Shown: positions 18,275-28,347, counted from the stretch's first letter. The stretch: DNA of 64,000 bases from Bacteroidales bacterium (GCA_012519055.1 JAAYQU010000047.1:31412-95411), one strand, 5' to 3'. The notes: generated from the letters alone by a model not told the origin. Made by a program: numbers and translations.

Positions 18275-18988
18275 TTAGCAACTTTTCAAATAAAAGGAAT
18301 GGCAAACTGCTATTCCTGCTGTTTCAGTTCTAAGGCGACTGCTACCGAGCGTTACAGGTATAAAACCACTCTCTATTGCAAAATCAACCTCAGAATTAGA
18401 AAAATCTCCCTCTGGTCCAATTAACACAATTGTATCTTTGTGTAACTCTGCAACTTCATTAACGGAAATCCTATCGTCAAAATTACAAACTGCTATATAT
18501 TTTTTCTCAATATTTTTATGTTGCAAGATAAACTCTTTAAGTTTGCAGGACTCGTTAATTACTGGAAAATAGGCTTTTAGCGATTGCTTTGCTGCTGCAA
18601 TTACAATTCTGTTTAACCTATCAGCTTTTACAATACTTCTCTCTGAATGTTCGCAAATAACGGGGGTTAACGCACTAAAGCCAAACTCGGTGCATTTTTC
18701 TATCATAAACTCGTATCGTTCAATATTTTTAGTTGGAGCAACAGCTAAATGCAGATTGTACGGGAGTTTAGGTAATTCACAAATTTCATTTACCGAATAA
18801 TCTATTCTGTTTTTAGAGATATTTGTTACAACAACTTTTATAAGCTTGCCTTTTCCATTGGTAATCTGTATTTTGGTTCCTTCACGCAAACGCAAAACAG
18901 CACTTGCATGGTGTGCTTCAGCGCCTGTGATAAAATTTTCGGTTTCTAAGTTTTCATTAATAAATAATGGAACCTGGCTGTTTATCAT
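18275..18988 (-). CDS. rsmE: RsmE, 16S rRNA m3U1498 methyltransferase
   Basis: The 237-residue protein has an N-terminal PUA-like domain (about 1-70, with GAEAHHASAVLRLREG) and a C-terminal SPOUT methyltransferase knot with VLIGPEGDFSNSEVDFA and LGSSRLRTETAGIAV. The last motif binds SAM in the trefoil knot. RsmE methylates N3 of U1498 in 16S rRNA. Its ATG overlaps the TGA stop of the preceding large gene (ATGA, 18985-18988), which indicates translational coupling. Confidence 0.95.
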   Translation of the reverse strand: MINSQVPLFINENLETENFITGAEAHHASAVLRLREGTKIQITNGKGKLIKVVVTNISKNRIDYSVNEICELPKLPYNLHLAVAPTKNIERYEFMIEKCTEFGFSALTPVICEHSERSIVKADRLNRIVIAAAKQSLKAYFPVINESCKLKEFILQHKNIEKKYIAVCNFDDRISVNEVAELHKDTIVLIGPEGDFSNSEVDFAIESGFIPVTLGSSRLRTETAGIAVCHSFYLKSC

Positions 18989-21900
18989 CTTCTTGATCTT
19001 TTACCTCTAGGATTTAAATCTTCTTTTTTACCACCTTTAAAATAGAATATTGTTTCGTCTTTTACCCTTGGGTATGTTAGATAATAGGTATATTTTGGTC
19101 CGTCAGTTTTAAGTTTTCTATTTTTTAATTTAATTTTTCCAATCATATCATTGTAGACAGGGTCGCTTGATACTGTAAGCATCGAATTATAAGTGTATTT
19201 GAAGAAATACCAGTGATTCGGCATTGGTTCAATATATATGAAAAACTCTGTCCCCGATTTTAGGTATCTAAACTCAACATACCCTGCAACGAACTTATTA
19301 ATTGTTTTATCGAGAATACTACCTATCCCGATCCTTCCTATCGACTTGAATGCATTGTCTGCAGAATCCCACATCATATTCAAATCTGTAAAAACTATAC
19401 TATGAACAAAACCCTCTGGAATTGTTTTTGGAACACCAAATAGTTTTTGCTCTTCTATAAGAGTTTTAAATGCTTCATTGCTAATTAAGTCTGTCATGCC
19501 TTGCTCGTAATCACTAAGTAGTGTATTTACAGGACCGAGAGATTTAATTTTGTTAATAGTGTCAGCCATATACGTTAAATTGGGATCATTAAAGAAAAAG
19601 TCGAAAGTCATAAATAAATCTGTCAATATCTCTTCTCTTTGAGCTGTATATATAATATTTCCGCGTGTTTTAATCTTTACCTGTCCCAAATCGCGAGCTA
19701 TATTTATAATACCTGTACTATTGAAATCTGATGTTTGTGTATTTATGGAGACATAATTATCTTTCAATTCTTTATTCTCAAACTTTTCTAGTGTACTTGT
19801 CTCATACTTTTCACTGTTACGATCAAATTTTAAATATCCTGGTGTTGCTGAGTATGCGTGGAAATTCGGTTTTGTTGTTTCGGCATAAAATGCAGGATAT
19901 GTCACAACTGAATCCATATTGGTTATTAAACTGTGATACAGCTTCCTATTATTAGCACTCTCATTAACAGAGTCAACAGGTATAATAACGTTATCTGGAA
20001 CAATTTCAGAACTGAATTTTACCCAGTTTTTAGCCAATCCTTCAGGTAATAGTAATAACTTGGTACTACCTTCAAACAGCAGATATTTATTTTGTGCAAA
20101 AAGTTTCACATCTCCCATAAATCCAAAAGCGGGACTTAGAGTAAAAGATTGATCTGCAAGTATTTTTCCTGTAGCATACGTTGAATTAATATCTGTATTA
20201 ACCGAAATAACTAAGAAGTTAATTTTTTGAACATTTTTGTCTAAATCTACGTAATCGTAATATCCGTTACCTGTATAGAACTTACGACTTGAGATATTGA
20301 CTGTTGCGTCGTAGAATTTATGATATTTGTTGTCTCTGCTAGCAATAACTTCTGCATTCGGTATGGCTCGGTGCCTGGCATCGGTGTCGATTGTTATATT
20401 TCCATCGGTTGGAATTATCATAGCATCAGCAACGTTGACGAATTTTACCTCGTGCGTGAACAGAACATTATTTTTTAGATCAATATCGGTAATTGGAGAG
20501 ATAAAATTAAGTTTATCTTGCTGACTATGAGTTGAAATAAAAAGACTTCCTGCAGGGTTTGTGGTTGAGGCTTCAGCTTCAATAGAATGAACAAAATTAT
20601 CAAATGAATGAACCGAACTACTTGAAACATAAAGCTTTTCGCTATCAATATTCCAATTTAACTCATCAGCATAAGCCATATATTGATTAGCAGGGAAATA
20701 AATAACATTATTTAAATCATTGGAACGGAATTTACCTGTACGTGTTTCAAAATCTATATGAGAGTTTACGTTATCTGTTTTAATTGAAATACCTTTTTTG
20801 TCCATTGAAGCCAAGCTCCAAGACGATGTGTCTGCATCAATAGTCGTTTCAGCATATCTGAATCTTTCACTATTGAGCGTGCTTCGCTCTATAGCCATAG
20901 AGCCATTGCCGGTAATTATTCGCGGTTCTAACACAAAACCGCCATTAAGTGTCGATTGAGCGTTGTACATGTCAAGTGGAGTAGATGTAGTTTGACCATA
21001 CATTTTGTCGTTATACGGTTCCCAATGTATTTTTATCTCTTTACCCTCCATTATTGGGAATGAGGGAGTTTTTGTAGATTGGTTTACAAACCGTGTTGAC
21101 AATGTATTCATACTGTCCAAAAAGAAAGTAATATCGTCACTCCAAGTTGATGACCTTATATAATCAACCCTACCTCGCACCTTAATCCCCTGATTACTAA
21201 CACCAATTAATCCTGTGGTAAATCCCTTCCCTCCATAAGTTAGAATCGGCTCTTGTGTTTGATCGTGTATAAAACCAAGGCTTAAATCTTGTTGCACAGT
21301 AATCTCTTGCTTTATCTCAGTAAAAATATTGCCCGAATAGAATGTTCCTTCCAATTTTACTTTTTCCGCTTCTGGATTATTTAAACTATCTAATGTATAT
21401 GGTTCTATTTTAAAATAAATACTGTCACGATCGTAGACACCACCTTGAATTGATGGTTCATCGTAATATACATATGAATCTTTTGTTGACTCAAAAACCG
21501 GGAAACGACTAATAAGATAAATACCTGATTTATTGCCCGGATTATCAATATGAATAATACCTGAAATATTTTCAATTTTGCTGCGGACTGTTCTAAGATC
21601 GTGGTGTCCTGTAAGATCAATTCCTATAGATATTTCCATCAACAAGGAATCAACACTTTCTAATTCAATGTTAAAATCTGTATAATTAAACCTGAATTTT
21701 TCTCCAAAATAGGTATATAACCCTGCTCTTAATTCACCATCAAACTGTATTTCGCGATCTTTCTTAAGAATAATTTGTCCACCTCTGGGTCTTGTTGCAA
21801 CCCTGTTTGCCTTAGAAAATTCAAAATAATCAATACCATTTACCATTAAATCAAGGTTTCTCAGTTCTAGCACGGCGTTATCGAGCATACCCGAAGCTTT

Positions 21901-23559
21901 CGACTTTATTGATATCACATCGTAATCTTTGCTTCGCGTCACAGCCATGATATAATCATATAATTTTTGCCGTATTGTAACTAATTGAGTTTCTTTGTCA
22001 TAGTAAACATATCCTTCAAAGGACATCGTTATTAACATTTGACGAACTTTATATTCTGCAAACATCATATATCTGGCTAATTCTTCGGCATAAAACTCTT
22101 CTGAGTCTATCTTTACAGCGAAGTCACGAATTTGAAATAGTGGATTTGTTGTCGAAATACCTTGAAGCCTATAAAATCGCTCTGATGAGAAATAGTTATA
22201 GGATTCAAATACTGCTTCACTTGCTTCGGAACCTAACATGCGAGAGAAATGTATTCTTGTGTCATTCATATTCCATTTCAACAACTCAGCTTCAATTTCT
22301 ACCATGTGATACGAGTCGAAATATGGGCTACGAGACATATTAGACAAATCGTTGTTGCGCAACAGGTTAACCTCTCTCGATTTCACAAAATATTGAAGAT
22401 TTAAACCTGGATGATAAATTGAGTCTTTATCGAGATATATTGATATAACTGCATTATTGGTAGCAACTTTTTCCTTGGTAAAGGTATATTCCTCGCTTGC
22501 AGCTCTCATAACAACAATATCTCTAAGTACTGTGTCACCTTTTTCAACAATTTTCATCTCCTTCCAAAAGTTAAGTGTGGCCGGCTCCCTTTTTGTTCCT
22601 GCACCAATAAACTGGCTGCCGTGTTGTACGTATCCTCCATTATAATCTACCTTTTCGTATAAATTTTTGATAACAAACCACTTTTGAAACGATTCAAATT
22701 TTGGGAAACGAACTGCCGCAACATTCGCCACTTTAGAAGCTTGATGACGTAAAGAGCCTTGCAAGGGCTTATCAAAATAGTAATAATTATAAAATAAAAC
22801 TGTATCGACCAATACTAACGAACGGCTAGTTTCAAAACTATAATTTTTAAAAGTCGCATAGACAGAATCACTTGGAAATCCTGCCCGCTCCCATGTTACC
22901 TTACCGCTATTACCATAAAACTTACGATTGTTTAAATCGTAACTGCCTGCTGTTTCAAAAATTTTTATACTGTCGTCCTGAGCATAACAAATTAATGTTG
23001 TTTGCGGAAAAACAACAGTTATATTGTTCTCATCGTTTATCTCAAACTGAAAATTTGTGTTTGTTGCTAACCATCTTGTCTGTGGAGTGTCGAACAGAAA
23101 CCCCATGCCTATTAGATTTCTGATATCAGATATAAAAGCACTGATTTTAGTTTGTGTTGTCTCACTATCTTCGCAATACCCTTTTAACAAGCTATTAAAA
23201 ACATTGTAATTTTTTCGGTGTTCAACCTTATTTGTAAAAAGAATTAAAGCATCAAGATAATTTTTAAATGCCGCATAAGAGACTTTTCTAACTTCAAGTA
23301 AATTATAGCTTATTGCACAAATGTCAGCTTGAGCTTGTTGATTATAATACCCACTGTTCCAAGTGCTATGAAATAAAGAGTAATAATCGCGTCCTACTCT
23401 TCTAGACTCCTCATTATTAGTAATCAATTCGTTAACTTTTACTAAAAACAAACTATCGCATACAACCATATCATTTGTTTGAGATAGTAACATTTCATTG
23501 ATTGAAAGTATAACTAACAGCAATAAAATAAGCTTTCTAAACAAGTTCATATAAAACAA
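18985..23559 (-). CDS. Large exported protein of unknown function (1524 residues)
   Basis: The protein has a clear signal peptide (about 1-27, ending MLLSQ) and then about 1500 residues rich in beta-strands, Tyr, Ser, Asn and Asp. The repeated phrases look like OstA/LptA-type periplasmic beta structure: short strand pairs with Gly-Lys turns, such as RKFYGNSGKVTWERAGFPSD and several GxxYDxD segments. I cannot assign a domain with certainty. There is no lipobox, and the C-terminus is basic (KGGKKEDLNPRGKRSRR). It shares an ATGA overlap with rsmE and follows prmA by 19 bases. The linkage to rsmE suggests a conserved but uncharacterised Bacteroidota envelope protein. Confidence 0.85.
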   Translation of the reverse strand: MFYMNLFRKLILLLLVILSINEMLLSQTNDMVVCDSLFLVKVNELITNNEESRRVGRDYYSLFHSTWNSGYYNQQAQADICAISYNLLEVRKVSYAAFKNYLDALILFTNKVEHRKNYNVFNSLLKGYCEDSETTQTKISAFISDIRNLIGMGFLFDTPQTRWLATNTNFQFEINDENNITVVFPQTTLICYAQDDSIKIFETAGSYDLNNRKFYGNSGKVTWERAGFPSDSVYATFKNYSFETSRSLVLVDTVLFYNYYYFDKPLQGSLRHQASKVANVAAVRFPKFESFQKWFVIKNLYEKVDYNGGYVQHGSQFIGAGTKREPATLNFWKEMKIVEKGDTVLRDIVVMRAASEEYTFTKEKVATNNAVISIYLDKDSIYHPGLNLQYFVKSREVNLLRNNDLSNMSRSPYFDSYHMVEIEAELLKWNMNDTRIHFSRMLGSEASEAVFESYNYFSSERFYRLQGISTTNPLFQIRDFAVKIDSEEFYAEELARYMMFAEYKVRQMLITMSFEGYVYYDKETQLVTIRQKLYDYIMAVTRSKDYDVISIKSKASGMLDNAVLELRNLDLMVNGIDYFEFSKANRVATRPRGGQIILKKDREIQFDGELRAGLYTYFGEKFRFNYTDFNIELESVDSLLMEISIGIDLTGHHDLRTVRSKIENISGIIHIDNPGNKSGIYLISRFPVFESTKDSYVYYDEPSIQGGVYDRDSIYFKIEPYTLDSLNNPEAEKVKLEGTFYSGNIFTEIKQEITVQQDLSLGFIHDQTQEPILTYGGKGFTTGLIGVSNQGIKVRGRVDYIRSSTWSDDITFFLDSMNTLSTRFVNQSTKTPSFPIMEGKEIKIHWEPYNDKMYGQTTSTPLDMYNAQSTLNGGFVLEPRIITGNGSMAIERSTLNSERFRYAETTIDADTSSWSLASMDKKGISIKTDNVNSHIDFETRTGKFRSNDLNNVIYFPANQYMAYADELNWNIDSEKLYVSSSSVHSFDNFVHSIEAEASTTNPAGSLFISTHSQQDKLNFISPITDIDLKNNVLFTHEVKFVNVADAMIIPTDGNITIDTDARHRAIPNAEVIASRDNKYHKFYDATVNISSRKFYTGNGYYDYVDLDKNVQKINFLVISVNTDINSTYATGKILADQSFTLSPAFGFMGDVKLFAQNKYLLFEGSTKLLLLPEGLAKNWVKFSSEIVPDNVIIPVDSVNESANNRKLYHSLITNMDSVVTYPAFYAETTKPNFHAYSATPGYLKFDRNSEKYETSTLEKFENKELKDNYVSINTQTSDFNSTGIINIARDLGQVKIKTRGNIIYTAQREEILTDLFMTFDFFFNDPNLTYMADTINKIKSLGPVNTLLSDYEQGMTDLISNEAFKTLIEEQKLFGVPKTIPEGFVHSIVFTDLNMMWDSADNAFKSIGRIGIGSILDKTINKFVAGYVEFRYLKSGTEFFIYIEPMPNHWYFFKYTYNSMLTVSSDPVYNDMIGKIKLKNRKLKTDGPKYTYYLTYPRVKDETIFYFKGGKKEDLNPRGKRSRR

Positions 23560-23578
23560 TTTACTTATTAAAAATTTG

Positions 23579-24406
23579 TTATTTATTAAAAACTAAACAC
23601 GACCATTGTTGACACTCTAATCTAAAGCTCTCTTTCAAAGCGTGTTTGTCTGCTTCGATACAAATAAATTCATTATCAGATTGGAAAAAACCACTCATTA
23701 ACAAAAATCCGTTATTATTCAAGTGGTTGGCATATATAGACATATCTTTTAGCAAAACATTCCTGTTGATATTAGCAAGAATAATATCAAAATTTCCTTC
23801 TATAGCAGAACTGTCGCTTGTCTTGCAAATTATCTGATTAACTTGATTTATTTCAATGTTCTCTTTACAGTTTTCGGTTGCATTTGGGTCAATATCAATA
23901 GCAACAACATTTTTAGCTCCCAACTTTTTAGCTAATATACTTAAAACCCCCGTACCAGAGCCTATATCAAGCACCAAACGTTCTTTGAATTCTATTTTAC
24001 GCATTGCCTGAATCATAAGTCTTGTGGTTTGGTGATGTCCTGTCCCGAACGACATTTTGGGCATTATAACTAATTCATGCTCAAACCCTTGTGTTTTATT
24101 GTGGAAAGGTGCCCTGATATGGCAAAAATCGTCAATAGATATTGGCTCGTAATCAGCTTCCCATTGCTGATTCCAATTTTGATGTTCTATTAATTTATTA
24201 ATTATAACTGTTCTATCTATTTTAAGTGCTCCAAGCACGTTAAAAACAGTAGCTTCATCGAATTCTGTCTCAGGAATATAGGATTTTACATAACCCTCTT
24301 CGGTAATAAAACTTTCATAGCCACATTCTGCTAATTCAGCGATAACTATTTCGTGATCAAGCCCTTTAAGATTACTAAGCGATATCGAAGTTTCTATATA
24401 GTTCAC
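23579..24406 (-). CDS. prmA: PrmA, ribosomal protein L11 methyltransferase
   Basis: The C-terminal half has the class-I methyltransferase motif VLDIGSGTGVLSILAKKLGA and the post-motif DIILANINRNVLL, which are characteristic of PrmA (trimethylation of ribosomal protein L11). The frame is open from an ATG at 24463, giving 294 residues. The GTG at 24406 gives NYIETSIS as the N-terminus and 275 residues, the usual length in Bacteroidota, so I prefer it. The first 19 residues of the longer form do not look like the family. It is the first gene of the minus-strand run. Confidence 0.9.
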   Translation of the reverse strand: MNYIETSISLSNLKGLDHEIVIAELAECGYESFITEEGYVKSYIPETEFDEATVFNVLGALKIDRTVIINKLIEHQNWNQQWEADYEPISIDDFCHIRAPFHNKTQGFEHELVIMPKMSFGTGHHQTTRLMIQAMRKIEFKERLVLDIGSGTGVLSILAKKLGAKNVVAIDIDPNATENCKENIEINQVNQIICKTSDSSAIEGNFDIILANINRNVLLKDMSIYANHLNNNGFLLMSGFFQSDNEFICIEADKHALKESFRLECQQWSCLVFNK

Positions 24407-24704
24407 TTTTTTGATTTTATATTTATCATTAAACAATATTAAAGCTTTTATCAAGCTTACCAACTAGCAATTGAACTAATTTTTATGTATAAACTTTATT
24501 CTGTAAAAATAACCCTTTTATCGATAAGAATAATAGGGCTAGTAATAATTTTATTGCACCACCTAGTGATTAAACCTAAAAAAATGTTAAAAAGAGCTTT
24601 TTAGGCTAAAATTATAAAAATAACATTCATATTTGGATATGCAAATTAACTGACAAATAATTGATGTTAAAGTGTTGAAAAACAAATAATTACAACTAAT
24701 TTAA

Positions 24705-24758
24705 ATGGAGACCAGAAACCATTTCTTAGAAACGGGGCGAAACCGAAAAGCCAGATGA
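24705..24758 (+). CDS. Possible 17-residue leader ORF
   Basis: ATG at 24705 opens METRNHFLETGRNRKAR and stops with TGA at 24756-24758. That stop overlaps an ATG (24755) in frame with the next gene (ATGA arrangement). This would suit translational coupling or attenuation, but so short a frame may be chance. Confidence 0.3.
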   Translation: METRNHFLETGRNRKAR

Positions 24759-24781
24759 GTAGGAAAATTAAAACAAATTAT

Positions 24782-25144
24782 ATGAGAAAACTTCTTTTAT
24801 TATTAATCGGGACTGCATTCCTTTTTTCAGGTTGTGCTGTCCATTCAGGATTGACGTTTAATACGAACAATCATGTAACTCAAGTTGTGTTATCAAAAAA
24901 TAATTACGTGGTTATTGATAGTGTAAGAGGAGAGTCTGAAGCAATATATGTTTTTGGAATTGGTGGATTTTTAAAAGAGGCATTGATAGCAGAAGCAAAA
25001 GCTGATATGTTGTCAAAAGCCGACATTATTGGAGGGTCAAGGGCAATAATTAACGAAACTGTTGAAATCAAACACTCACTTTTCCCAGTAATAAGACTTT
25101 ATAAGGTGACTGTTTCAGGGCATGTAATTGAATTTACAGAATAA
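24782..25144 (+). CDS. Small lipoprotein, DUF6567-like
   Basis: From the ATG at 24782 the protein has 120 residues: MRKLLLLLIGTAFLFSGC, with Cys18 as the lipidated residue, then a mature domain with TQVVLSKNNYVVIDSVRGES, a YVFGIGGFLKEALIAEAKAD segment and an end in strands. This resembles small Bacteroidota lipoproteins that I associate with DUF6567; the family name is from memory. An in-frame ATG at 24755 would add 9 residues and spoil the signal peptide, so I prefer 24782. A long hairpin at 25176-25240 follows. Confidence 0.8.
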   Translation: MRKLLLLLIGTAFLFSGCAVHSGLTFNTNNHVTQVVLSKNNYVVIDSVRGESEAIYVFGIGGFLKEALIAEAKADMLSKADIIGGSRAIINETVEIKHSLFPVIRLYKVTVSGHVIEFTE

Positions 25145-25175
25145 AAAATCAGCCTAAAACTTTATAAACTATTAT

Positions 25176-25240
25176 TGCAGGATTTTTTAGCGAATTTAAC
25201 GTTGTGTTAATTTTACACAATGCTGCTAAAGAATCCTGCA
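25176..25240 (+). terminator. Long hairpin, probable terminator of the small lipoprotein gene
   Basis: A 16-bp stem TGCAGGATTTTTTAGC (25176-25191) pairs with 25225-25240 with one G-T wobble. Inside it is a second stem TTGTGT / ACACAA. It is followed by TTTAATC, so it may work in both directions or have another role. Confidence 0.6.
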
Positions 25241-25674
25241 TTTAATCATTTTTACAATCCGTTAGCGCAAATATTATGCAATAAACAAACAACTTCAAAA
25301 AAAAATCTTATAAATTCAATCATAAATTATATTTTCAGATAAAACGTAATTGTATATACATTTTATTAATTTTATTGTAATTTTGCTGATAACCATTGGC
25401 ATATTTTTTGACAAAATCCTCAACATTGTATCAACTTGAAAGTTGTTGATAACAGTTGATAACAATAGAAAAAACAACTTTGGTTGAAATCAATATTATT
25501 TTACAAAACAATGAATATACAGTTCAAAGAGATGTATTCTATAAGACGGCTCTACAAACTGATGTGGCTTCCAGGTGTTGATCCAGGAATGGCTCAATAA
25601 ACAATCAGTTCTCCTTAAAATCTGATTTCCAAAGCCACAATTAATTCAACATTAACACGAGTAAAATATAGTAG
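25241..25674. other. Leader region of the calcium ATPase gene
   Basis: This is an AT-rich stretch with a perfect -7 box TAATTTTG at 25378-25385 but no TTG at the right distance. It also holds the small frame at 25511-25600 and an 8-bp long-range pair, TGTGGCTT (25563-25570) with AAGCCACA (25632-25639). I see no other gene. Confidence 0.5.
25511..25600 (+). CDS. Possible 29-residue small protein / leader peptide
   Basis: ATG at 25511 reads MNIQFKEMYSIRRLYKLMWL followed by PGVDPGMAQ and TAA at 25598-25600. The amino acids are not low-complexity, unlike the surrounding AT-rich sequence. The 3' half overlaps the left arm of a long-range pairing (25563-25570 with 25632-25639) just before the ATPase ATG at 25675. 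It could be a regulatory leader, a tiny membrane-associated peptide, or chance. Confidence 0.35.
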   Translation: MNIQFKEMYSIRRLYKLMWLPGVDPGMAQ

Positions 25675-28347
25675 ATGAAACCATTTTTCAACCAAAGTGC
25701 GGAAGAAACGTTAGCACAATTTAACGTAACTACCGACAGTGGGCTATCTTTGTCCGAAGCCCAAAGAATCCTCAAAGAAAAAGGACCAAATCAATTAGTT
25801 TCAAAAAAACAAAAGTCTCTTACTATCATATTCTTAAGTCAATTTAAGAGTAGTATGGTTCTTATTCTGATTATTGCCGCTATAGTTTCTGCGTTTATCG
25901 GGATAAAAGAGGGAGAAGGAATTACCGAAGCCGTTATAATTTTAGCTATCCTATTTGTAAACGCCATAATTGGCACGTGGCAAGAGAAAAAGGCGCAGTC
26001 GTCTCTTGAGGCATTGAATCGAATGAGTTCCCCACACTCAAAGGTGTTACGTGATGGCTCAGTTTACGAAGTTGTTTCTACAGAAATAGTTCCCGGCGAT
26101 ATTGTTGTACTTGACACAGGCGACATTATCCCCGCTGATATGCGACTGATAGAGGCATTTAACCTAAAAATACAAGAATCAGCCCTTACCGGTGAGTCGG
26201 TTCCTGTGGAGAAAAATACAGAAACGATAACATCGAGCAAAATTCCATTAGGCGATCACCATAATATGGCATTTTCAACTAGCATTGTTACTTATGGACG
26301 TGGAAAAGGCGTAGTCGTAGGAACCGGAATGGATACCGAAGTAGGGAAAATCGCTCACATGTTGCAAAGCACGCAACAGACAGAAACTCCAATGAGCAAA
26401 CGTTTAGAGCAACTAGGTAAAGCTCTAGGATATGTGGCACTTGCAATCTGTTTGCTAATTTTCGGAGTGGGAATACTCTACGGAAATAATTGGCTTGAAA
26501 TGTTTATGATAGCTGTAAGCTTAGCAGTAGCTGCTATTCCTGAGGGATTGCAAATTGTTTCTACTATTGTATTGGCATTTGGTGTACAACGGCTGGTAAA
26601 ACTAAACGCCATTGTGCGTACATTGCCTTCAGTAGAGACCTTGGGCAGTACTACAGTTATATGTTCAGACAAAACGGGAACACTCACTCAAAACAAAATG
26701 ACAGTAGTTGAAGGTTGGACAAACGGGAATATACTCGATTTTAGAAATACAAATTTCCCCAAAGAATTGAGGAACAATGAAAAAGCACTTATCAACTCTA
26801 TACTTTTATGTACAGACGCACATTTAAAAATTGATGCAGATGGTGAACATCAAACAACTGGAGACCCTACAGAAACAGCTATTATAGATATTGCTCTTGA
26901 TTTACAAATCAATAAAAATGATTTGGAACGTAAATATCCCCGCGTGGCAGAAATTCCTTTCGATTCCGACAGAAAGCGTATGGCTACCATAAATATGATT
27001 GGAAACGGAAAATTGCAAGTGAATGTAAAAGGCGGACTAGATGAAGTACTAAACGTTACTACTCATATACTTAAGCATGGAAATGTGCAACCTATAACCA
27101 ATGAAGATATTTCCATTGTAAGAAAGGAAAATGAACGTATGGCGAAATCTGCTTTGCGGGTTTTATCTGTGGCTTACAAAGAAGTAGAGAACGTGCCAGC
27201 CGAATTAAGCGCTGAAACAGTAGAAAACTCCCTTATTTTTGTAGGATTAATTGGAATGATTGACCCTGCCCGCCCCGAAGTAATAGAGGCAATAAATAAA
27301 TGCGAAACCGCAGGCATTAAACCTGTTATGATTACAGGTGACCATAAAGTTACAGCTGTAGCAATTGCCCAAGAAATAGGGATTTACAAAGAAGGTGATA
27401 AGTCGATTACCGGAGTGATGTTGCAAGAGATGTCAGATGAGGAGCTTCGCCGTGATGTTGAAAAGTGTTCTGTTTATGCTCGCGTAGCACCCGAACATAA
27501 AGTGCGTATTGTACGAGCATGGCAGTCGCACGGTAACATAGTGGCAATGACAGGAGACGGAGTAAACGACGCACCCGCCTTAAAACAAGCTGACATTGGC
27601 GTGGCAATGGGGGTAGTAGGCACCGAAGTTGCTAAAGATGCTGCAGACGTGGTGTTAACAGACGACAACTTCGCCACTATTGTTGATGCTGTTGAGGAAG
27701 GTAGGCGCATTTATGACAATATCCTCAAAGCTATTCAGTTTTTACTTTCGGCAAATGTAGGCGAAGTGTTGCTTATTTTTGTAGCCTCTATTTTCAATAT
27801 CGGAAATCCGTTAACACCTATTATGATTTTATGGGTAAACCTTGTTACTGATAGTTTACCAGCGTTAGCTCTTAGTATGGATCCAGCAGAAAAGGATATT
27901 ATGACACGTCGTCCGCGAAACCCAAAACAGGGATTTTTTACCAAAGGTATGACCTGGCGTATTTTCTATCAAGGTATAACCATTGGATTAATTTCACTTT
28001 TCGCATACTTTGTGGGCTACCACGATGGCGGACAACAACTCGGACAAACAATGGCATTCAGTGTATTGGCGTTCTCTCAACTTATTCACGTACGCAATTT
28101 GCACTCAAACAAACTTTCATCTTTCCGTACAAGCATATTCAGCAATTCTATGCTGTTGTTTGCTATTTTGGCATCGACAGCGTTAATGTTAGCTGTATTG
28201 TTTATTCCCCCGTTCCGTACTGCTTTTAGCTTAGCTGTAATGGATACAACTCACTGGCTATATGTTATTGTACTTTCATTTGTTCCTATTTTAATTGTAG
28301 AAATTACTAAGTTGCTAAAAATAAATTACTTTAAAAACGAATATTAA
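25675..28347 (+). CDS. P-type calcium-transporting ATPase
   Basis: The 890-residue P-type ATPase has an N-terminal cation-ATPase domain (SAEETLAQFNVTTDSGLS), the actuator TGES motif (ALTGESVPVE), the phosphorylation motif DKTGTLTQNKMT with Asp332, the hinge MTGDGVNDAPALK and ten predicted membrane helices. PEGL in helix 4 (AAIPEGLQ) and NxxxD-type residues in helix 6 (LWVNLVTDSLPALAL) are those of type IIA/B calcium pumps. It exports Ca2+ (or Mn2+) from the cytoplasm. The transcript ends at the bidirectional terminator 28421-28459. Confidence 0.93.
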   Translation: MKPFFNQSAEETLAQFNVTTDSGLSLSEAQRILKEKGPNQLVSKKQKSLTIIFLSQFKSSMVLILIIAAIVSAFIGIKEGEGITEAVIILAILFVNAIIGTWQEKKAQSSLEALNRMSSPHSKVLRDGSVYEVVSTEIVPGDIVVLDTGDIIPADMRLIEAFNLKIQESALTGESVPVEKNTETITSSKIPLGDHHNMAFSTSIVTYGRGKGVVVGTGMDTEVGKIAHMLQSTQQTETPMSKRLEQLGKALGYVALAICLLIFGVGILYGNNWLEMFMIAVSLAVAAIPEGLQIVSTIVLAFGVQRLVKLNAIVRTLPSVETLGSTTVICSDKTGTLTQNKMTVVEGWTNGNILDFRNTNFPKELRNNEKALINSILLCTDAHLKIDADGEHQTTGDPTETAIIDIALDLQINKNDLERKYPRVAEIPFDSDRKRMATINMIGNGKLQVNVKGGLDEVLNVTTHILKHGNVQPITNEDISIVRKENERMAKSALRVLSVAYKEVENVPAELSAETVENSLIFVGLIGMIDPARPEVIEAINKCETAGIKPVMITGDHKVTAVAIAQEIGIYKEGDKSITGVMLQEMSDEELRRDVEKCSVYARVAPEHKVRIVRAWQSHGNIVAMTGDGVNDAPALKQADIGVAMGVVGTEVAKDAADVVLTDDNFATIVDAVEEGRRIYDNILKAIQFLLSANVGEVLLIFVASIFNIGNPLTPIMILWVNLVTDSLPALALSMDPAEKDIMTRRPRNPKQGFFTKGMTWRIFYQGITIGLISLFAYFVGYHDGGQQLGQTMAFSVLAFSQLIHVRNLHSNKLSSFRTSIFSNSMLLFAILASTALMLAVLFIPPFRTAFSLAVMDTTHWLYVIVLSFVPILIVEITKLLKINYFKNEY

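Noticed and set aside
24407..24463. Longer PrmA start (ATG at 24463).
   Set aside because: The added 19 residues do not fit the family; a GTG at 24406 gives the usual length. The call is not certain, because GTG is less common.
24705..24765. Cobalamin or c-di-GMP riboswitch, because of GGAGACCAGAAACC and AAAGCCAGATGAG.
   Set aside because: The pieces are in the wrong order and the required core elements are absent.
24755..24781. Earlier ATG of the small lipoprotein (24755).
   Set aside because: It puts nine polar residues before the signal peptide; 24782 gives a standard lipoprotein signal.
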